A stretch of DNA of 9,343 bases from an uncultured Roseburia sp. (GTDB lineage Bacteria > Bacillota_A > Clostridia > Lachnospirales > Lachnospiraceae): NCBI GenBank assembly GCA_900753715.1, contig CAAEAE010000079.1, positions 1 through 9,343 of the forward strand, in the 5' to 3' direction. The position numbers were made by a program, and so were the translations under genes. Positions 1 to 7,494 of the stretch are shown piece by piece (position 1 is the stretch's first letter; the number at the start of each line of letters is the position of its first letter). The notes beneath the pieces were generated by a model that did not search any database, had not been told where the DNA came from, and saw only the letters and a list, made by a program, of their open reading frames with translations.

Positions 1-1355
1 ATCCAAAGGGAGAGAGAAAAGAACTGATATACGCCAACCCCTACAAATATGGATATGAGCGAATCGGTGATGATAACAGCAAGCTGCCGCGCTCAAAGAA
101 AGAGGTGGACGTCTGCTTTGACAACTTCATGAAGTCGCAGGGAATGCCCGTAGAGCAGATTCCAGCCATGTATATCCCTATGATTCGGGGGATGTTTACA
201 GATAAGCCTTATGTTGAGGGTGCCTGGATGGATAAACATGAGGGCAGATATTATTTACAGTATGCTTTTGCGGGTACACAGTACAATACCTATGGTGATG
301 GGGTATATGTTTCAGACAAGCCATTAGGACCATTTACGCCTGCAAAAAATAATCCGTATTCCTATCACCCGGGCGGATTTATGCCAGGGGCAGGGCATGG
401 CTCTACAATGGAGGATTATCATGGAAATCTGTGGCACACTGCATCGATGCGAATCAGCGTAAATCATGATTTTGAGAGAAGAGTCGGTATCTGGAAGGCT
501 GCATATGATGAGGAAGGGGAACTGTGCTGTAACCAGAGGTATGGAGACTGGCCGACTGGTGTGCCTGACAGGAAAGAACAGGATATATGGGCAAATCCGG
601 ACTGGATGCTGTTATCATATAAGAAGAAAATGACGGCATCGTCATGTACGGAGGGGCATGCACCACAGCTTGCAGCGAATGAAAATGTGCAAAACTGGTG
701 GCAGGCAGCATCATCCGACAGAAAAGAATGGCTGATGATGGATTTGGGAAAAACTATGGATGTGCGGGCTGTCCAGATTAATTTTGCGGATGATGAAATC
801 CATATCCCTGTTCCAGGCCAGATCAGGGGAACAACACAGGCGAGATATATCGAGGAAGCAGAGATGGTAACCCGGTATCTTTTAGAGGGCTCTGTGGATG
901 GAGAACATTTCTTTGCATTAGAAGATAAGACAAAAGCAGATACGGATTTAAGCCATGACTTTTTCGTATATGAGAATGGCATAGAGGTTCGTTACATAAG
1001 ACTGTCTGATATGAAAGTGCCTTATGGTCAAAAACCATGTATCAGTGGACTCAGAGTGTTTGGGAAAGGCAGTGGTGACTTGCCAGAGCAGGTCTCATAT
1101 GTAGTGGAAAGAATTTCTGGAATAGATATGGAGGTTGTGATGAAATCACAGGAGAAAGACGCTGCAGATGGGACGACAGGATACAACATTCTCTGGGGAC
1201 TGAAACCGGATAAGCTGTATCACAGCTATCTCACATACGACACGAAAAAAAGAATAGGAGCTCTTGTTGACGGAGAATCCTACTATGTGAGAGTGGATGT
1301 ATTTAACGAAAATGGAATTACGGAAGGAAGACTTCAGTTTGTAGAAAGTTTGTAA
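1..1355 (+). CDS. Glycoside hydrolase family 43-type protein with discoidin-like domain, 5'-partial
   Basis: The reading frame is open from the first complete codon at base 3 to the TAA at 1353-1355, so the N-terminus lies outside the window; the GTG at 105 is only an internal codon. About 450 residues are visible. The first ~190 look like the second half of a five-bladed beta-propeller of the GH43 type: an EGAW motif at visible residues 72-75 (bases 216-227) resembles the EGP/EGA motif carrying the family's general acid, and GAGHGS, with His at visible residue 132, resembles the conserved propeller His. From about residue 212 to 355 there is an F5/8 type C (discoidin, carbohydrate-binding) pattern with DRKEWLMMDLG and YIRLSD. 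The last ~95 residues resemble a fibronectin III-like sandwich. GH43 enzymes mostly attack arabinosides or xylosides, but the exact substrate and cellular location cannot be read here. It is first in a tight operon with an isomerase and a rhamnosidase. Confidence 0.75.
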   Translation, partial: PKGERKELIYANPYKYGYERIGDDNSKLPRSKKEVDVCFDNFMKSQGMPVEQIPAMYIPMIRGMFTDKPYVEGAWMDKHEGRYYLQYAFAGTQYNTYGDGVYVSDKPLGPFTPAKNNPYSYHPGGFMPGAGHGSTMEDYHGNLWHTASMRISVNHDFERRVGIWKAAYDEEGELCCNQRYGDWPTGVPDRKEQDIWANPDWMLLSYKKKMTASSCTEGHAPQLAANENVQNWWQAASSDRKEWLMMDLGKTMDVRAVQINFADDEIHIPVPGQIRGTTQARYIEEAEMVTRYLLEGSVDGEHFFALEDKTKADTDLSHDFFVYENGIEVRYIRLSDMKVPYGQKPCISGLRVFGKGSGDLPEQVSYVVERISGIDMEVVMKSQEKDAADGTTGYNILWGLKPDKLYHSYLTYDTKKRIGALVDGESYYVRVDVFNENGITEGRLQFVESL

Positions 1356-1379
1356 GATAAGAAAGGCAAGGAAGAATTC

Positions 1380-2237
1380 ATGGCAATCAAAGCAGTACAA
1401 CAGATTATGCTTGGAACAGTGACAGGCAGTGAAGCAAAGGCAAGAGAGACATTACAGGCAATGGTAAATGCCGGATATAACGGAATAGAACTAAACAGCT
1501 TTATGGTTCATCCAACCCCGTTTATGGTACGGATGCTCACAAAGGCTGCGGGTATGCCGACGGGCAATGGTGGAAAGCTTGACTGGGCAAAGCTGGTGAA
1601 GGAAGCAGGGCTTTCGGTTGTCAGCCTGCATAAGGATTTAGGTGGTATTGAGAGAGAACTTACGGAAACTGTGAGAGAAGCAGAAAAATATAATACTACA
1701 AATATTGCTGTTACAGGAATGTACCGCTTTGATTATCGTGACAAAACACAGGTTACAGATTTGTGTAACAGACTTAATGAAGCTGGAAAAAAATTAAAGG
1801 CAGAGGGCATCCAGCTCTTATACCACAATCATAATTATGAATTTCAGAAGGTGGATGGCAGACAGAATGCGTATGAATATATTATTTCAAATACAGACCC
1901 GGAGTATGTAGGGTTTGAGTTTGACTCCTACTGGCCGACAGAGGCGGGGGTATGCGCACTGGATGTCATGAAGATGCTGGGTGACAGACTGAAGCTGTAT
2001 CACATCAATGACAGAGGCACAAAACTTACGAGGCCCATGATGACACCGATTCTTAAGTCTGACAGCTGTGAGCTTGGGTATGGCAATATGAATCTGGAAG
2101 CCTTATGCCGACAGGCGTTGTCGGTTGGCGTGGAAGCGATTGTGCTGGAAAGTCACAAAAACTGGATTGATAATTCGCCGATAAAATCGTTTGAGGCATC
2201 TGCAAAATTTATGAATGAACACGTTGGAACAGTTTAA
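1380..2237 (+). CDS. Sugar phosphate isomerase/epimerase family protein (TIM barrel)
   Basis: This 285-residue cytoplasmic protein has the pattern of the xylose isomerase-like TIM-barrel (AP endonuclease family 2) superfamily, whose members isomerise, epimerise or dehydrate sugars using a divalent metal. Visible motifs are YHNHNYEF (residues 148-155), GFEFDSYW (178-185), YHIND (207-211) and VLESH (255-259). In this superfamily Asp182, His208 and Glu257 are the likely metal ligands, with His149/His151/Glu154 near the site; this assignment is inference by analogy. The ATG start is supported by an AAGGAAG Shine-Dalgarno sequence just upstream. It lies 24 bases after the GH43-type gene and 18 bases before the rhamnosidase, so the three are probably co-transcribed. 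It may process the sugar released by those hydrolases, but IolE-like, tagatose epimerase-like and other activities share this fold, so the substrate is unknown. Confidence 0.8.
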   Translation: MAIKAVQQIMLGTVTGSEAKARETLQAMVNAGYNGIELNSFMVHPTPFMVRMLTKAAGMPTGNGGKLDWAKLVKEAGLSVVSLHKDLGGIERELTETVREAEKYNTTNIAVTGMYRFDYRDKTQVTDLCNRLNEAGKKLKAEGIQLLYHNHNYEFQKVDGRQNAYEYIISNTDPEYVGFEFDSYWPTEAGVCALDVMKMLGDRLKLYHINDRGTKLTRPMMTPILKSDSCELGYGNMNLEALCRQALSVGVEAIVLESHKNWIDNSPIKSFEASAKFMNEHVGTV

Positions 2238-2255
2238 AGATACCGGAGAAAAACT

Positions 2256-4799
2256 ATGCAGGCAATTAATTTAAAAACAGAACATATGATAAATCCAATC
2301 GGAATTGATAGAAAGAATCCCTATCTGTCGTGGAACTGCGCAGATGGCAGGAGGCAGACTGCGTATGAAATTGTAGCCATGGATGAAAATGGTGTGATTT
2401 GGGACAGCAGCCGGGTAGAGTCTGACAGTATGCATGCAAGCTGTCCTTTTGAAGGAAAGAGCAGACAGCGGATTTCATGGAAAATACGTCTGTGGGACGA
2501 AAATGATGAGGCAGGTGCGTGGAGCGAAAACGCTTTTTTTGAGATGGGGCTGTTAGATAAGACTGACTGGAAGGCAAAATGGATAAATCCGGAGCTTCAA
2601 TGTGACCCGGGAGCACACAAACCAGCCAGTTATCTGAGAAGAACCTTCCAATGTGATGCAAAAAGCCGGAATCAAAAGGCAAGATTATATGTAACGGCTC
2701 ATGGTTTATATGAAGTCTGGATAAATGGAAAAAGAGCTGGTGATTTTGTGCTTGCACCAGGCAGTTACAATTATGATAAGAGGCTTGCGTATCAGACTTA
2801 TGATGTGTCAGGACTTTTATGCGAGGGCAAAAATGAAGCAGAGGTAATCCTCGGTGATGGCTGGTATCGAAGTGTCTCCGGAGTAGACGGAGACAGGAAT
2901 CTCTACGGAGAGGATATCGCACTGCTGTTTCAGCTTGAGATAGATGGCAGAGCAGTCTGTGTTTCGGATGAAAGCTGGGAGGCTTCACAAAATGGTGCAA
3001 TACGTGAAAACGATATGCAGCAGGGTGAGATTGTTGACGCAAGATTATCTGAGGTGTCAGAGTACCATGAGGTGAAGACAGAGAAATTTTCTCTTGATAA
3101 TCTGATATGCTCTGATTGTGTCCCTGTATGTGAGATGGAGCATTTTAAGGGAAAACTGATAATGACACCAAATGGGGAGACCATAATAGATTTTGGACAG
3201 AATCTCGCGGGATATGTAGAGTTTACGCTGAAAGCTCATGAGGGAGATATCATTGTCCTGACACATGGGGAAACGTTAGACGAACATGGCAATTTTACGC
3301 AGGAAAACTTTCAGGACAGAAAACGTCATAAAGAAGGTGGCACAAAGCAGCAGGTTGTGTATACATGTGCAGAGGGAGAAAATCATTATAAGACGAAGTT
3401 TTCGATATGGGGATTCCGGTATGCAAAGGTTGAGACTACGATTGACATTTCAAATGCAGTATTTACAGCAATAGCAGTGTATTCAAGGATGGAACAGCTG
3501 ACAACTTTTGAATGTGGAAATGCTGATGTAAACAGGCTTGTACAAAACAGTATCTGGAGCCAGAAATCGAATTTCTGTGATGTCCCTACCGACTGTCCGA
3601 CAAGAGAGCGTGCTGCCTGGACTGGGGATATGGGGGTGTTTGCCCATACAGGACTGTATCTTATGGATGCATATCCGGTAATGAGAAAATGGCTTGCAGA
3701 GTGCAGAGCATCCCAGTTTGAGGATGGCAGAATTGCAAATATTGCACCAAGGAATAACAATCCGTCCTTTTTCTCGGGGATTCTTGCAGGTTCGGTAGGC
3801 TGGGGGGATGCATGTATGATTGTCCCATATGAAATGTACAAGCGGTATGGTGATACAAGGATTTTATCCGAAAATTATGAGATGATGAAGAAATGGTATG
3901 CATTTCTCGAGATGCGTGCTAAGAAGTCGCCAATGAATCCTGTCAAGAGATTGAAACGAAATCCATATCGCAGATATACGATAGAAACAGGAATCGACTA
4001 TGGTGAGTGGTGTGAGCCTGATGTGGAAAGTACTTCCGCTATGCGTACCCCACAGGGAAAGGTTGCGACAGCATTTTTTGCACATTCCGGACAGATGATG
4101 GCAGAGATAGCAGCGATTCTTGGAAATGAAGAAGATGCTGCTCATTATCGTAAAACAGCAGAGCTCGCAAAGAAGGCATGGCGTTTTATTGCAACTGAGA
4201 ATGGAAAGATACACTCAGACAGGCAGGCTGACTATGTGAGAGCACTTGCGTTTGAACTTTTGGAAGGGGAGGAAGCAAAGCAGGCAGCTGCCAATTTGAA
4301 TGAACTGGTGAAAAAATGCGATTATCATTTAAACACCGGATTCTTATCTACTCCTAATCTGACAAGAGTGCTGTGTGATTACGGGTATGAGGATACTGCA
4401 TATAAGCTGTTGCTGCAGGACACCAGACCGAGCTGGCTATATGAGGTGAAAAAGGGAGCGACAACGGTCTGGGAAACATGGGATGGAATAAATGAGAAAG
4501 GCGAAGTCAAAGCCTCTCTCAATCATTATTCATATGGTGCCATCTGCGGATGGATTGTAGACAGTGTATGCGGAATCCGGGTAGAGGATAATAAGGTTGT
4601 AATAAAACCTCATCCGGATAAAATACTTGGCTTTGCAAAGGCAGCTTATCATTCGCCATATGGCAGAATTAAATGTGGCTGGAAATATGATGGGGATAAG
4701 GTGATTTATGAAGTCGAGATTCCATCGAATGTCAAAGCCGAAGTCGTTTTACAGGATGGAAGAAGTGAAATGTTAGAGGCGGGAAGCTACAGCCTGTGA
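2256..4799 (+). CDS. Alpha-L-rhamnosidase, glycoside hydrolase family 78
   Basis: This 847-residue protein has the full GH78 layout: an N-terminal sandwich (about 1-110), the rhamnosidase N domain (about 140-290, with VTAHGLYEVWINGKR and GDGWYR), a concanavalin-like domain (about 300-400, with IDFGQNLAGYVEF), an (alpha/alpha)6 barrel (about 410-760) and a C-terminal sandwich. The barrel carries DCPTRERAAWTGD at residues 446-458. Asp446, Glu451, Trp455 and Asp458 match the spacing of Asp567, Glu572, Trp576 and Asp579 of Bacillus sp. GL1 RhaB, and Glu740 in TTVWETWDG matches its Glu841, so the enzyme should be active by inverting hydrolysis of terminal alpha-L-rhamnose. There is no signal peptide, so it should act in the cytoplasm on imported oligosaccharides or glycosides. 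The start follows a GGAG site. It is last in the operon and converges with the exporter genes. Confidence 0.95.
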   Translation: MQAINLKTEHMINPIGIDRKNPYLSWNCADGRRQTAYEIVAMDENGVIWDSSRVESDSMHASCPFEGKSRQRISWKIRLWDENDEAGAWSENAFFEMGLLDKTDWKAKWINPELQCDPGAHKPASYLRRTFQCDAKSRNQKARLYVTAHGLYEVWINGKRAGDFVLAPGSYNYDKRLAYQTYDVSGLLCEGKNEAEVILGDGWYRSVSGVDGDRNLYGEDIALLFQLEIDGRAVCVSDESWEASQNGAIRENDMQQGEIVDARLSEVSEYHEVKTEKFSLDNLICSDCVPVCEMEHFKGKLIMTPNGETIIDFGQNLAGYVEFTLKAHEGDIIVLTHGETLDEHGNFTQENFQDRKRHKEGGTKQQVVYTCAEGENHYKTKFSIWGFRYAKVETTIDISNAVFTAIAVYSRMEQLTTFECGNADVNRLVQNSIWSQKSNFCDVPTDCPTRERAAWTGDMGVFAHTGLYLMDAYPVMRKWLAECRASQFEDGRIANIAPRNNNPSFFSGILAGSVGWGDACMIVPYEMYKRYGDTRILSENYEMMKKWYAFLEMRAKKSPMNPVKRLKRNPYRRYTIETGIDYGEWCEPDVESTSAMRTPQGKVATAFFAHSGQMMAEIAAILGNEEDAAHYRKTAELAKKAWRFIATENGKIHSDRQADYVRALAFELLEGEEAKQAAANLNELVKKCDYHLNTGFLSTPNLTRVLCDYGYEDTAYKLLLQDTRPSWLYEVKKGATTVWETWDGINEKGEVKASLNHYSYGAICGWIVDSVCGIRVEDNKVVIKPHPDKILGFAKAAYHSPYGRIKCGWKYDGDKVIYEVEIPSNVKAEVVLQDGRSEMLEAGSYSL

Positions 4800-4853
4800 T
4801 TTTGGAAAAAATAAATATTTGCACAGACTATCTGGATTTAAAACTGATAGGGG

Positions 4854-5291
4854 CTAAAAGCGCCGCCCCAGGGCGTTAAACCAGCTTTGTGGCAGTGCAA
4901 AACCGAACAGGATGCCAAGAACGATGGCACCGGCAACCTTGACGGTGTCCATGCCAGCCTGTCCACATAAATCCATCTGATTCATGATAAAATAATACGA
5001 GGTATAGTAAATGCCCGCACCTGGAACCAGTGGGAATATCCCACAGAGCAGATAGATGGTGGCGGGTTTTTTACGTGCTGCGGAAAAAAATCTTGCGACA
5101 AGTGTAAGCGTAAGCGCCGCAATCAGGTTTGCTATCGGTTTTCCGGTGTTTGCACCAAGACACGCAAGGTAGACAATCCAGCCGAGTGCGCCGGTGATTC
5201 CACAGAAAACCAGCTCTACCTTCGGAGCGCTGAATAGCACCGCAAACGAAAGCGTGGCAAATAATGAAACCACAAACTGAATGAACATCAT
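4854..5291 (-). CDS. Threonine/serine exporter family protein, ThrE_2/YjjB-like subunit
   Basis: This is a 145-residue integral membrane protein with about four to five hydrophobic segments (roughly 4-22, 27-47, 53-70, 77-101, 117-136). The segment with FPLVPGAGIYY (residues 86-96) holds the PLVPG motif typical of the ThrE_2 (DUF3815) family. In actinobacterial ThrE this half is fused to the other exporter half, whereas in many Firmicutes and in E. coli YjjP/YjjB the two are separate. The partner lies directly upstream and the genes overlap by ATGA (5288-5291), which suggests translational coupling and a two-protein complex. The start at 5291 follows GGGAGGTG on the minus strand (5299-5306); a second ATG follows immediately at 5288. 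Substrates known for the family include threonine, serine and, for YjjPB, succinate; which applies here is not visible. Confidence 0.88.
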   Translation of the reverse strand: MMFIQFVVSLFATLSFAVLFSAPKVELVFCGITGALGWIVYLACLGANTGKPIANLIAALTLTLVARFFSAARKKPATIYLLCGIFPLVPGAGIYYTSYYFIMNQMDLCGQAGMDTVKVAGAIVLGILFGFALPQSWFNALGRRF

Positions 5292-6064
5292 AACAGGGCA
5301 CCTCCCATCACAATCCGGTAGATGGTCATGACAGCACCCACCCCTACCGCGATGGAAAAGGAAGTGAGCAGCGCATCAATCATATGGATGGTTCCGGACA
5401 GGTAATCGCCGTTAAAGAAATCCCGGATGGAAGTCGTTAAAGCGATACCGGGCACGAGCGGCATGATAGCACCGATAATCACCTTGTCCGTGTGAATGGA
5501 GAGTCCTGTGATAAGAAAAACAAGGCTCACCGTAGTCACAACGGCGCTTCCGAGAATCTGCCGGATGAAGCGGGGGGATTTGTGGCGCAGGGCATAAAAT
5601 AAAAAAAGCTGCAACAAAACACCGGCAAAGAAGGAAATGCAGCTGTCTAAGACATTTCCACCAAACAGATAGCAGAAGCATGCACTGCCAAGTCCGCAAA
5701 AAAAGACCTGAACCCATGGTTTTGCCTCCGGAATATGCTTGCAGTCCTCCAGACGGGTCCAGGCGTCAATTAAAGAGCATTCGTGGGAGCAGATTTCGCG
5801 GGAAAGCTGGTTCAATGCGGAAACTCTGCCAAGATGCGTGGAGCTGAGCGGAACGTGCCGGATGACGCTGCACGCATCTTCTGCACCTTCGTTGGCACTG
5901 GCAAAAATGCCGTTGGAAAGCACATAGACATCATAGTCTTCTATTTCATACGCATTTAAAATGTGGGTGACGGTGTCCTCGACACGATAGACCTCTGCAC
6001 CGTTTCGCAGCAGGGCATCGCCGACTTCCACAGCAAGCGTCAATACTTCTTTGGTTACTGCCAT
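5288..6064 (-). CDS. Threonine/serine exporter family protein, ThrE/YjjP-like subunit
   Basis: This 258-residue protein has a soluble N-terminal half and a membrane C-terminal half, as in the ThrE (DUF1212) family. NGAEVYRVEDTV (residues 21-32), LSNGIFASAN (49-58) and the stretch ending LGRVSALNQLSREI (about 78-91) are the usual family landmarks. Five membrane segments follow at roughly 117-135, 140-160, 170-190, 195-213 and 229-249, with PLVPG at 202-206, the same motif as in its partner. I chose the ATG at 6064 because GGAG lies 6 bases upstream on the minus strand and family members begin close to this point. A TTG start at 6082 would add six residues but would overlap a TATAAT sequence and lacks its own site. 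The downstream gene overlaps by four bases. Export of threonine/serine or a dicarboxylate is inferred from family membership. Confidence 0.9.
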   Translation of the reverse strand: MAVTKEVLTLAVEVGDALLRNGAEVYRVEDTVTHILNAYEIEDYDVYVLSNGIFASANEGAEDACSVIRHVPLSSTHLGRVSALNQLSREICSHECSLIDAWTRLEDCKHIPEAKPWVQVFFCGLGSACFCYLFGGNVLDSCISFFAGVLLQLFLFYALRHKSPRFIRQILGSAVVTTVSLVFLITGLSIHTDKVIIGAIMPLVPGIALTTSIRDFFNGDYLSGTIHMIDALLTSFSIAVGVGAVMTIYRIVMGGALL

Positions 6065-6155
6065 AAAAATCTCCAATTCCAATTATAGTTCTTATCAAAA
6101 ATTACCACGTTTTATTTGAAAATGCAATCTGATACATAATATTTGTTTATTTTGC

Positions 6156-6162
6156 CATAATA
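6156..6162 (+). promoter_or_regulatory. Candidate sigma-G-like -10 element upstream of the spoVA locus
   Basis: CATAATA fits the forespore sigma-G -10 consensus CATNHTA. ACATA at 6134-6138 fits four of five positions of the -35 consensus GMATA, with a 17-base spacer where 18 is usual. Transcription would begin around 6169, about 15 bases before the AGGAGG of the first gene. The position suits a spoVA promoter, but the region is A+T-rich and the -35 match is imperfect. Confidence 0.35.
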
Positions 6163-6183
6163 ATTCCCACAGATAGAAAAAAC

Positions 6184-6189
6184 AGGAGG
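6184..6189 (+). promoter_or_regulatory. Shine-Dalgarno AGGAGG deciding the start of the 51-residue protein
   Basis: A perfect AGGAGG is followed by ATGGTGATG. The first ATG (6192) is only 2 bases away, too close for a ribosome, while the ATG at 6198 is 8 bases away, which is ideal. This supports translation of the small frame and the choice of 6198. Confidence 0.7.
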
Positions 6190-6197
6190 AAATGGTG

Positions 6198-6353
6198 ATG
6201 AACTGCAAAAAATACAGAGCGTACCTTGTAGGAGTGGTGGTGTTTGCACTTGTGCTTGGAATCTTTCTATATGCGAATCATGGAAAACAGGAGGAGGCAC
6301 CTGCAGACGGCGTGCTGGTATGGGAGATAACCTCGGAGGAAGCAGACGCATGA
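6198..6353 (+). CDS. Small single-pass membrane protein upstream of SpoVAA
   Basis: This is a 51-residue protein, below the usual gene-calling length. It starts MNCKKYRAY, has one hydrophobic span at about residues 9-25 (with VVVFALVLGIFLY), then an acidic tail ending ITSEEADA. By the positive-inside rule the Lys/Arg-rich start should face the cytoplasm and the tail the outside, which in a forespore inner membrane would be the intermembrane space. It has a perfect AGGAGG site and its TGA overlaps the ATG of spoVAA (ATGA, 6350-6353), so translation of the two is probably coupled. I do not recognise the family. Its place at the head of the locus suggests a sporulation or germination role linked to the SpoVA channel; that is inference from context only. 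Confidence 0.7.
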   Translation: MNCKKYRAYLVGVVVFALVLGIFLYANHGKQEEAPADGVLVWEITSEEADA

Positions 6354-7000
6354 GCAGCCAGAATCAGACCGTTTATCTGAAGGTCGGTCAGAATGTCCTT
6401 GTGACAGACCGCCATGTGACACTTTCGGATATTGCAAAACTTGAGTGCTCCGACCAGGCAATCCTGCGCCAGCTCAAGCAGAAAAAAATTTTCAGTTTCA
6501 AAGAGGCAACGGAAGGAAAACGAAAAAAGCAGCGCGTCGTTTTCTCGGTTTTAAAATTAATTGAGCTGATTCATGAAGAGTATCCGGGTGTGGATATCAC
6601 AAACGAAGGGGAATCAGATTTTATTTTAGAATATCTTCCAAAGCCGGAAGAGAGCCCATGGATAACAACTACAAAAACAGTAATACTAAGCATCATCGTA
6701 TTTTTCGGGTCGGCATTTACAATTATGGCATTTAACAACGATGTTTCCGTCGGGGATGTCTTTTCAAAGCTGTATTTTCAGGTGACAGGAGAGGTCTCAA
6801 ACGGTGTGACGCCGCTTGAAATCTGCTATTCCATCGGGCTTGCGGTTGGAATCTGCGTGTTTTTTAACCATGTGGGACACAAGAAAATTACGCCGGACCC
6901 GACGCCGATTCAGGTTGAGATGCGCAAGTATGAGAAGGATATTGACACGGCATTTATCGACAATGCGGGCAGAAAGGGGCATAACATCGATGTTAGTTAA
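6350..7000 (+). CDS. spoVAA: Stage V sporulation protein AA
   Basis: This 216-residue protein matches SpoVAA in layout: a soluble N-terminal domain (about 1-100) with TVYLKVGQNVLVTDRHVTLSDIAKL near its start, two membrane segments (about 108-127 and 156-175), and a C-terminal tail with DPTPIQVEMRKYEKDID. SpoVAA belongs to the SpoVA set that moves dipicolinic acid across the forespore inner membrane in sporulation and out again in germination. I chose ATG 6350 because it overlaps the stop of the preceding small gene and begins at the conserved N-terminus; an in-frame ATG at 6320 would lie inside that gene and add ten residues with no ribosome site. Its end overlaps spoVAB by 11 bases. A spoVAB partner directly downstream strengthens the call. 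Confidence 0.92.
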   Translation: MSSQNQTVYLKVGQNVLVTDRHVTLSDIAKLECSDQAILRQLKQKKIFSFKEATEGKRKKQRVVFSVLKLIELIHEEYPGVDITNEGESDFILEYLPKPEESPWITTTKTVILSIIVFFGSAFTIMAFNNDVSVGDVFSKLYFQVTGEVSNGVTPLEICYSIGLAVGICVFFNHVGHKKITPDPTPIQVEMRKYEKDIDTAFIDNAGRKGHNIDVS

Positions 7001-7427
7001 GGAAATCTTTCTGGGCTTTATCGGGCTTACGGCAGGCTTTGCGGTGTCGGCGGGAACCTTTGCGTTCATGATTGTGCTAGGCGTTCTGCCCCGCATGATT
7101 GGAAAATGTAACCGTGCCGCGGAGACGCTTCATTTTGAAAATATGATTATGCTCGGCGGAATTTTTGGAAATATTATCTCCGTATTCTTAAATCTGAAGC
7201 TCCCGTTTGGAACCTGGTTTTTATACCTTTATGGGTTCACAGCCGGGATGTTCGTGGGCTGTCTTGCCGTCGCACTCGCAGAAATCCTCAATACATTTCC
7301 GATTACGTTCCGGCGGTTTCATATCAAACAGGGACTTGCATGGATGCTTTTTTTTATGGCGATTGGAAAAATGAGCGGCTCGCTGTACTATTTTTTAAAT
7401 TCGATGCCTCCTGCAACGGGAAGTTGA
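6990..7427 (+). CDS. spoVAB: Stage V sporulation protein AB
   Basis: This is a 145-residue, almost wholly hydrophobic protein with four membrane segments (about 5-30, 49-68, 74-98 and 110-133), the size and build of SpoVAB. It begins MLVKEIFLGFIGLTAGFAVS, and the family's loop with LPRMIGK and the segment with FVGCLAVALAEILN are visible. SpoVAB acts with SpoVAA in the SpoVA dipicolinic acid channel system of the spore inner membrane. The start is ATG 6990, preceded by GAAAGGGG about 10 bases upstream and overlapping the end of spoVAA by 11 bases, which implies coupled translation. The frame is open further upstream, but that part lies within spoVAA. Its stop codon overlaps the -35 hexamer of a strong-looking promoter for the next gene, and spoVAC does not follow directly. 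Confidence 0.92.
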   Translation: MLVKEIFLGFIGLTAGFAVSAGTFAFMIVLGVLPRMIGKCNRAAETLHFENMIMLGGIFGNIISVFLNLKLPFGTWFLYLYGFTAGMFVGCLAVALAEILNTFPITFRRFHIKQGLAWMLFFMAIGKMSGSLYYFLNSMPPATGS

Positions 7428-7453
7428 CAAGAAAAGCACACCGGCGGTAGAAT
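7424..7453 (+). promoter_or_regulatory. Candidate sigma-A promoter for the two-gene cassette
   Basis: TTGACA (7424-7429) and TAGAAT (7448-7453) are separated by 18 bases, matching 11 of 12 positions of the housekeeping consensus. The -35 includes the TGA stop of spoVAB (7425-7427). Transcription would start near 7460, before the ribosome site of the 109-residue gene at about 7482. It would allow growth-phase expression of the next two genes, independent of spoVA control. Confidence 0.55.
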
Positions 7454-7481
7454 GGATGGAAAGAAAAATCTGGAAGGAAGC

Positions 7482-7489
7482 GGAAGGAA
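7482..7489 (+). promoter_or_regulatory. Shine-Dalgarno GGAAGGAA deciding the start of the 109-residue protein
   Basis: A purine-rich GGAAGG run ends about 7 bases before the ATG at 7495. The alternative ATG at 7456 has no comparable site and would sit almost at the predicted transcription start, so 7495 is preferred. Confidence 0.55.
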
Positions 7490-7494
7490 AAAGT

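Noticed and set aside
2873..2895. 8-base inverted repeat (TGTCTCCG / CGGAGACA) with a 7-base loop.
   Set aside because: It lies inside the rhamnosidase reading frame, has no U-run and fits the coding sequence, so it is probably chance.
2266..3042. Long minus-strand open frame opposite the rhamnosidase gene (258 codons).
   Set aside because: It is rich in His, Ser, Cys and Pro with no recognisable motif or ribosome site, which is typical of an antisense shadow of a strongly coding strand.
4829..4870. Short inverted repeats (CTATC/GATAG and GGGGC/GCCCC) between the convergent operons.
   Set aside because: Stems of only 5 bases with long loops and no T-run on either strand; not convincing as terminators.
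6082..6087. Perfect TATAAT on the minus strand ahead of the exporter genes.
   Set aside because: No recognisable -35 at 16-18 bases and no extended -10 TG; it would leave a leader of only a dozen or so bases. The region is A+T-rich, so it is not listed as a promoter, although it does argue against the TTG start at 6082.
6135..6141. An earlier CATAATA, also resembling a sigma-G -10 element.
   Set aside because: Nothing like GMATA lies 17-18 bases upstream, unlike the copy at 6156-6162.
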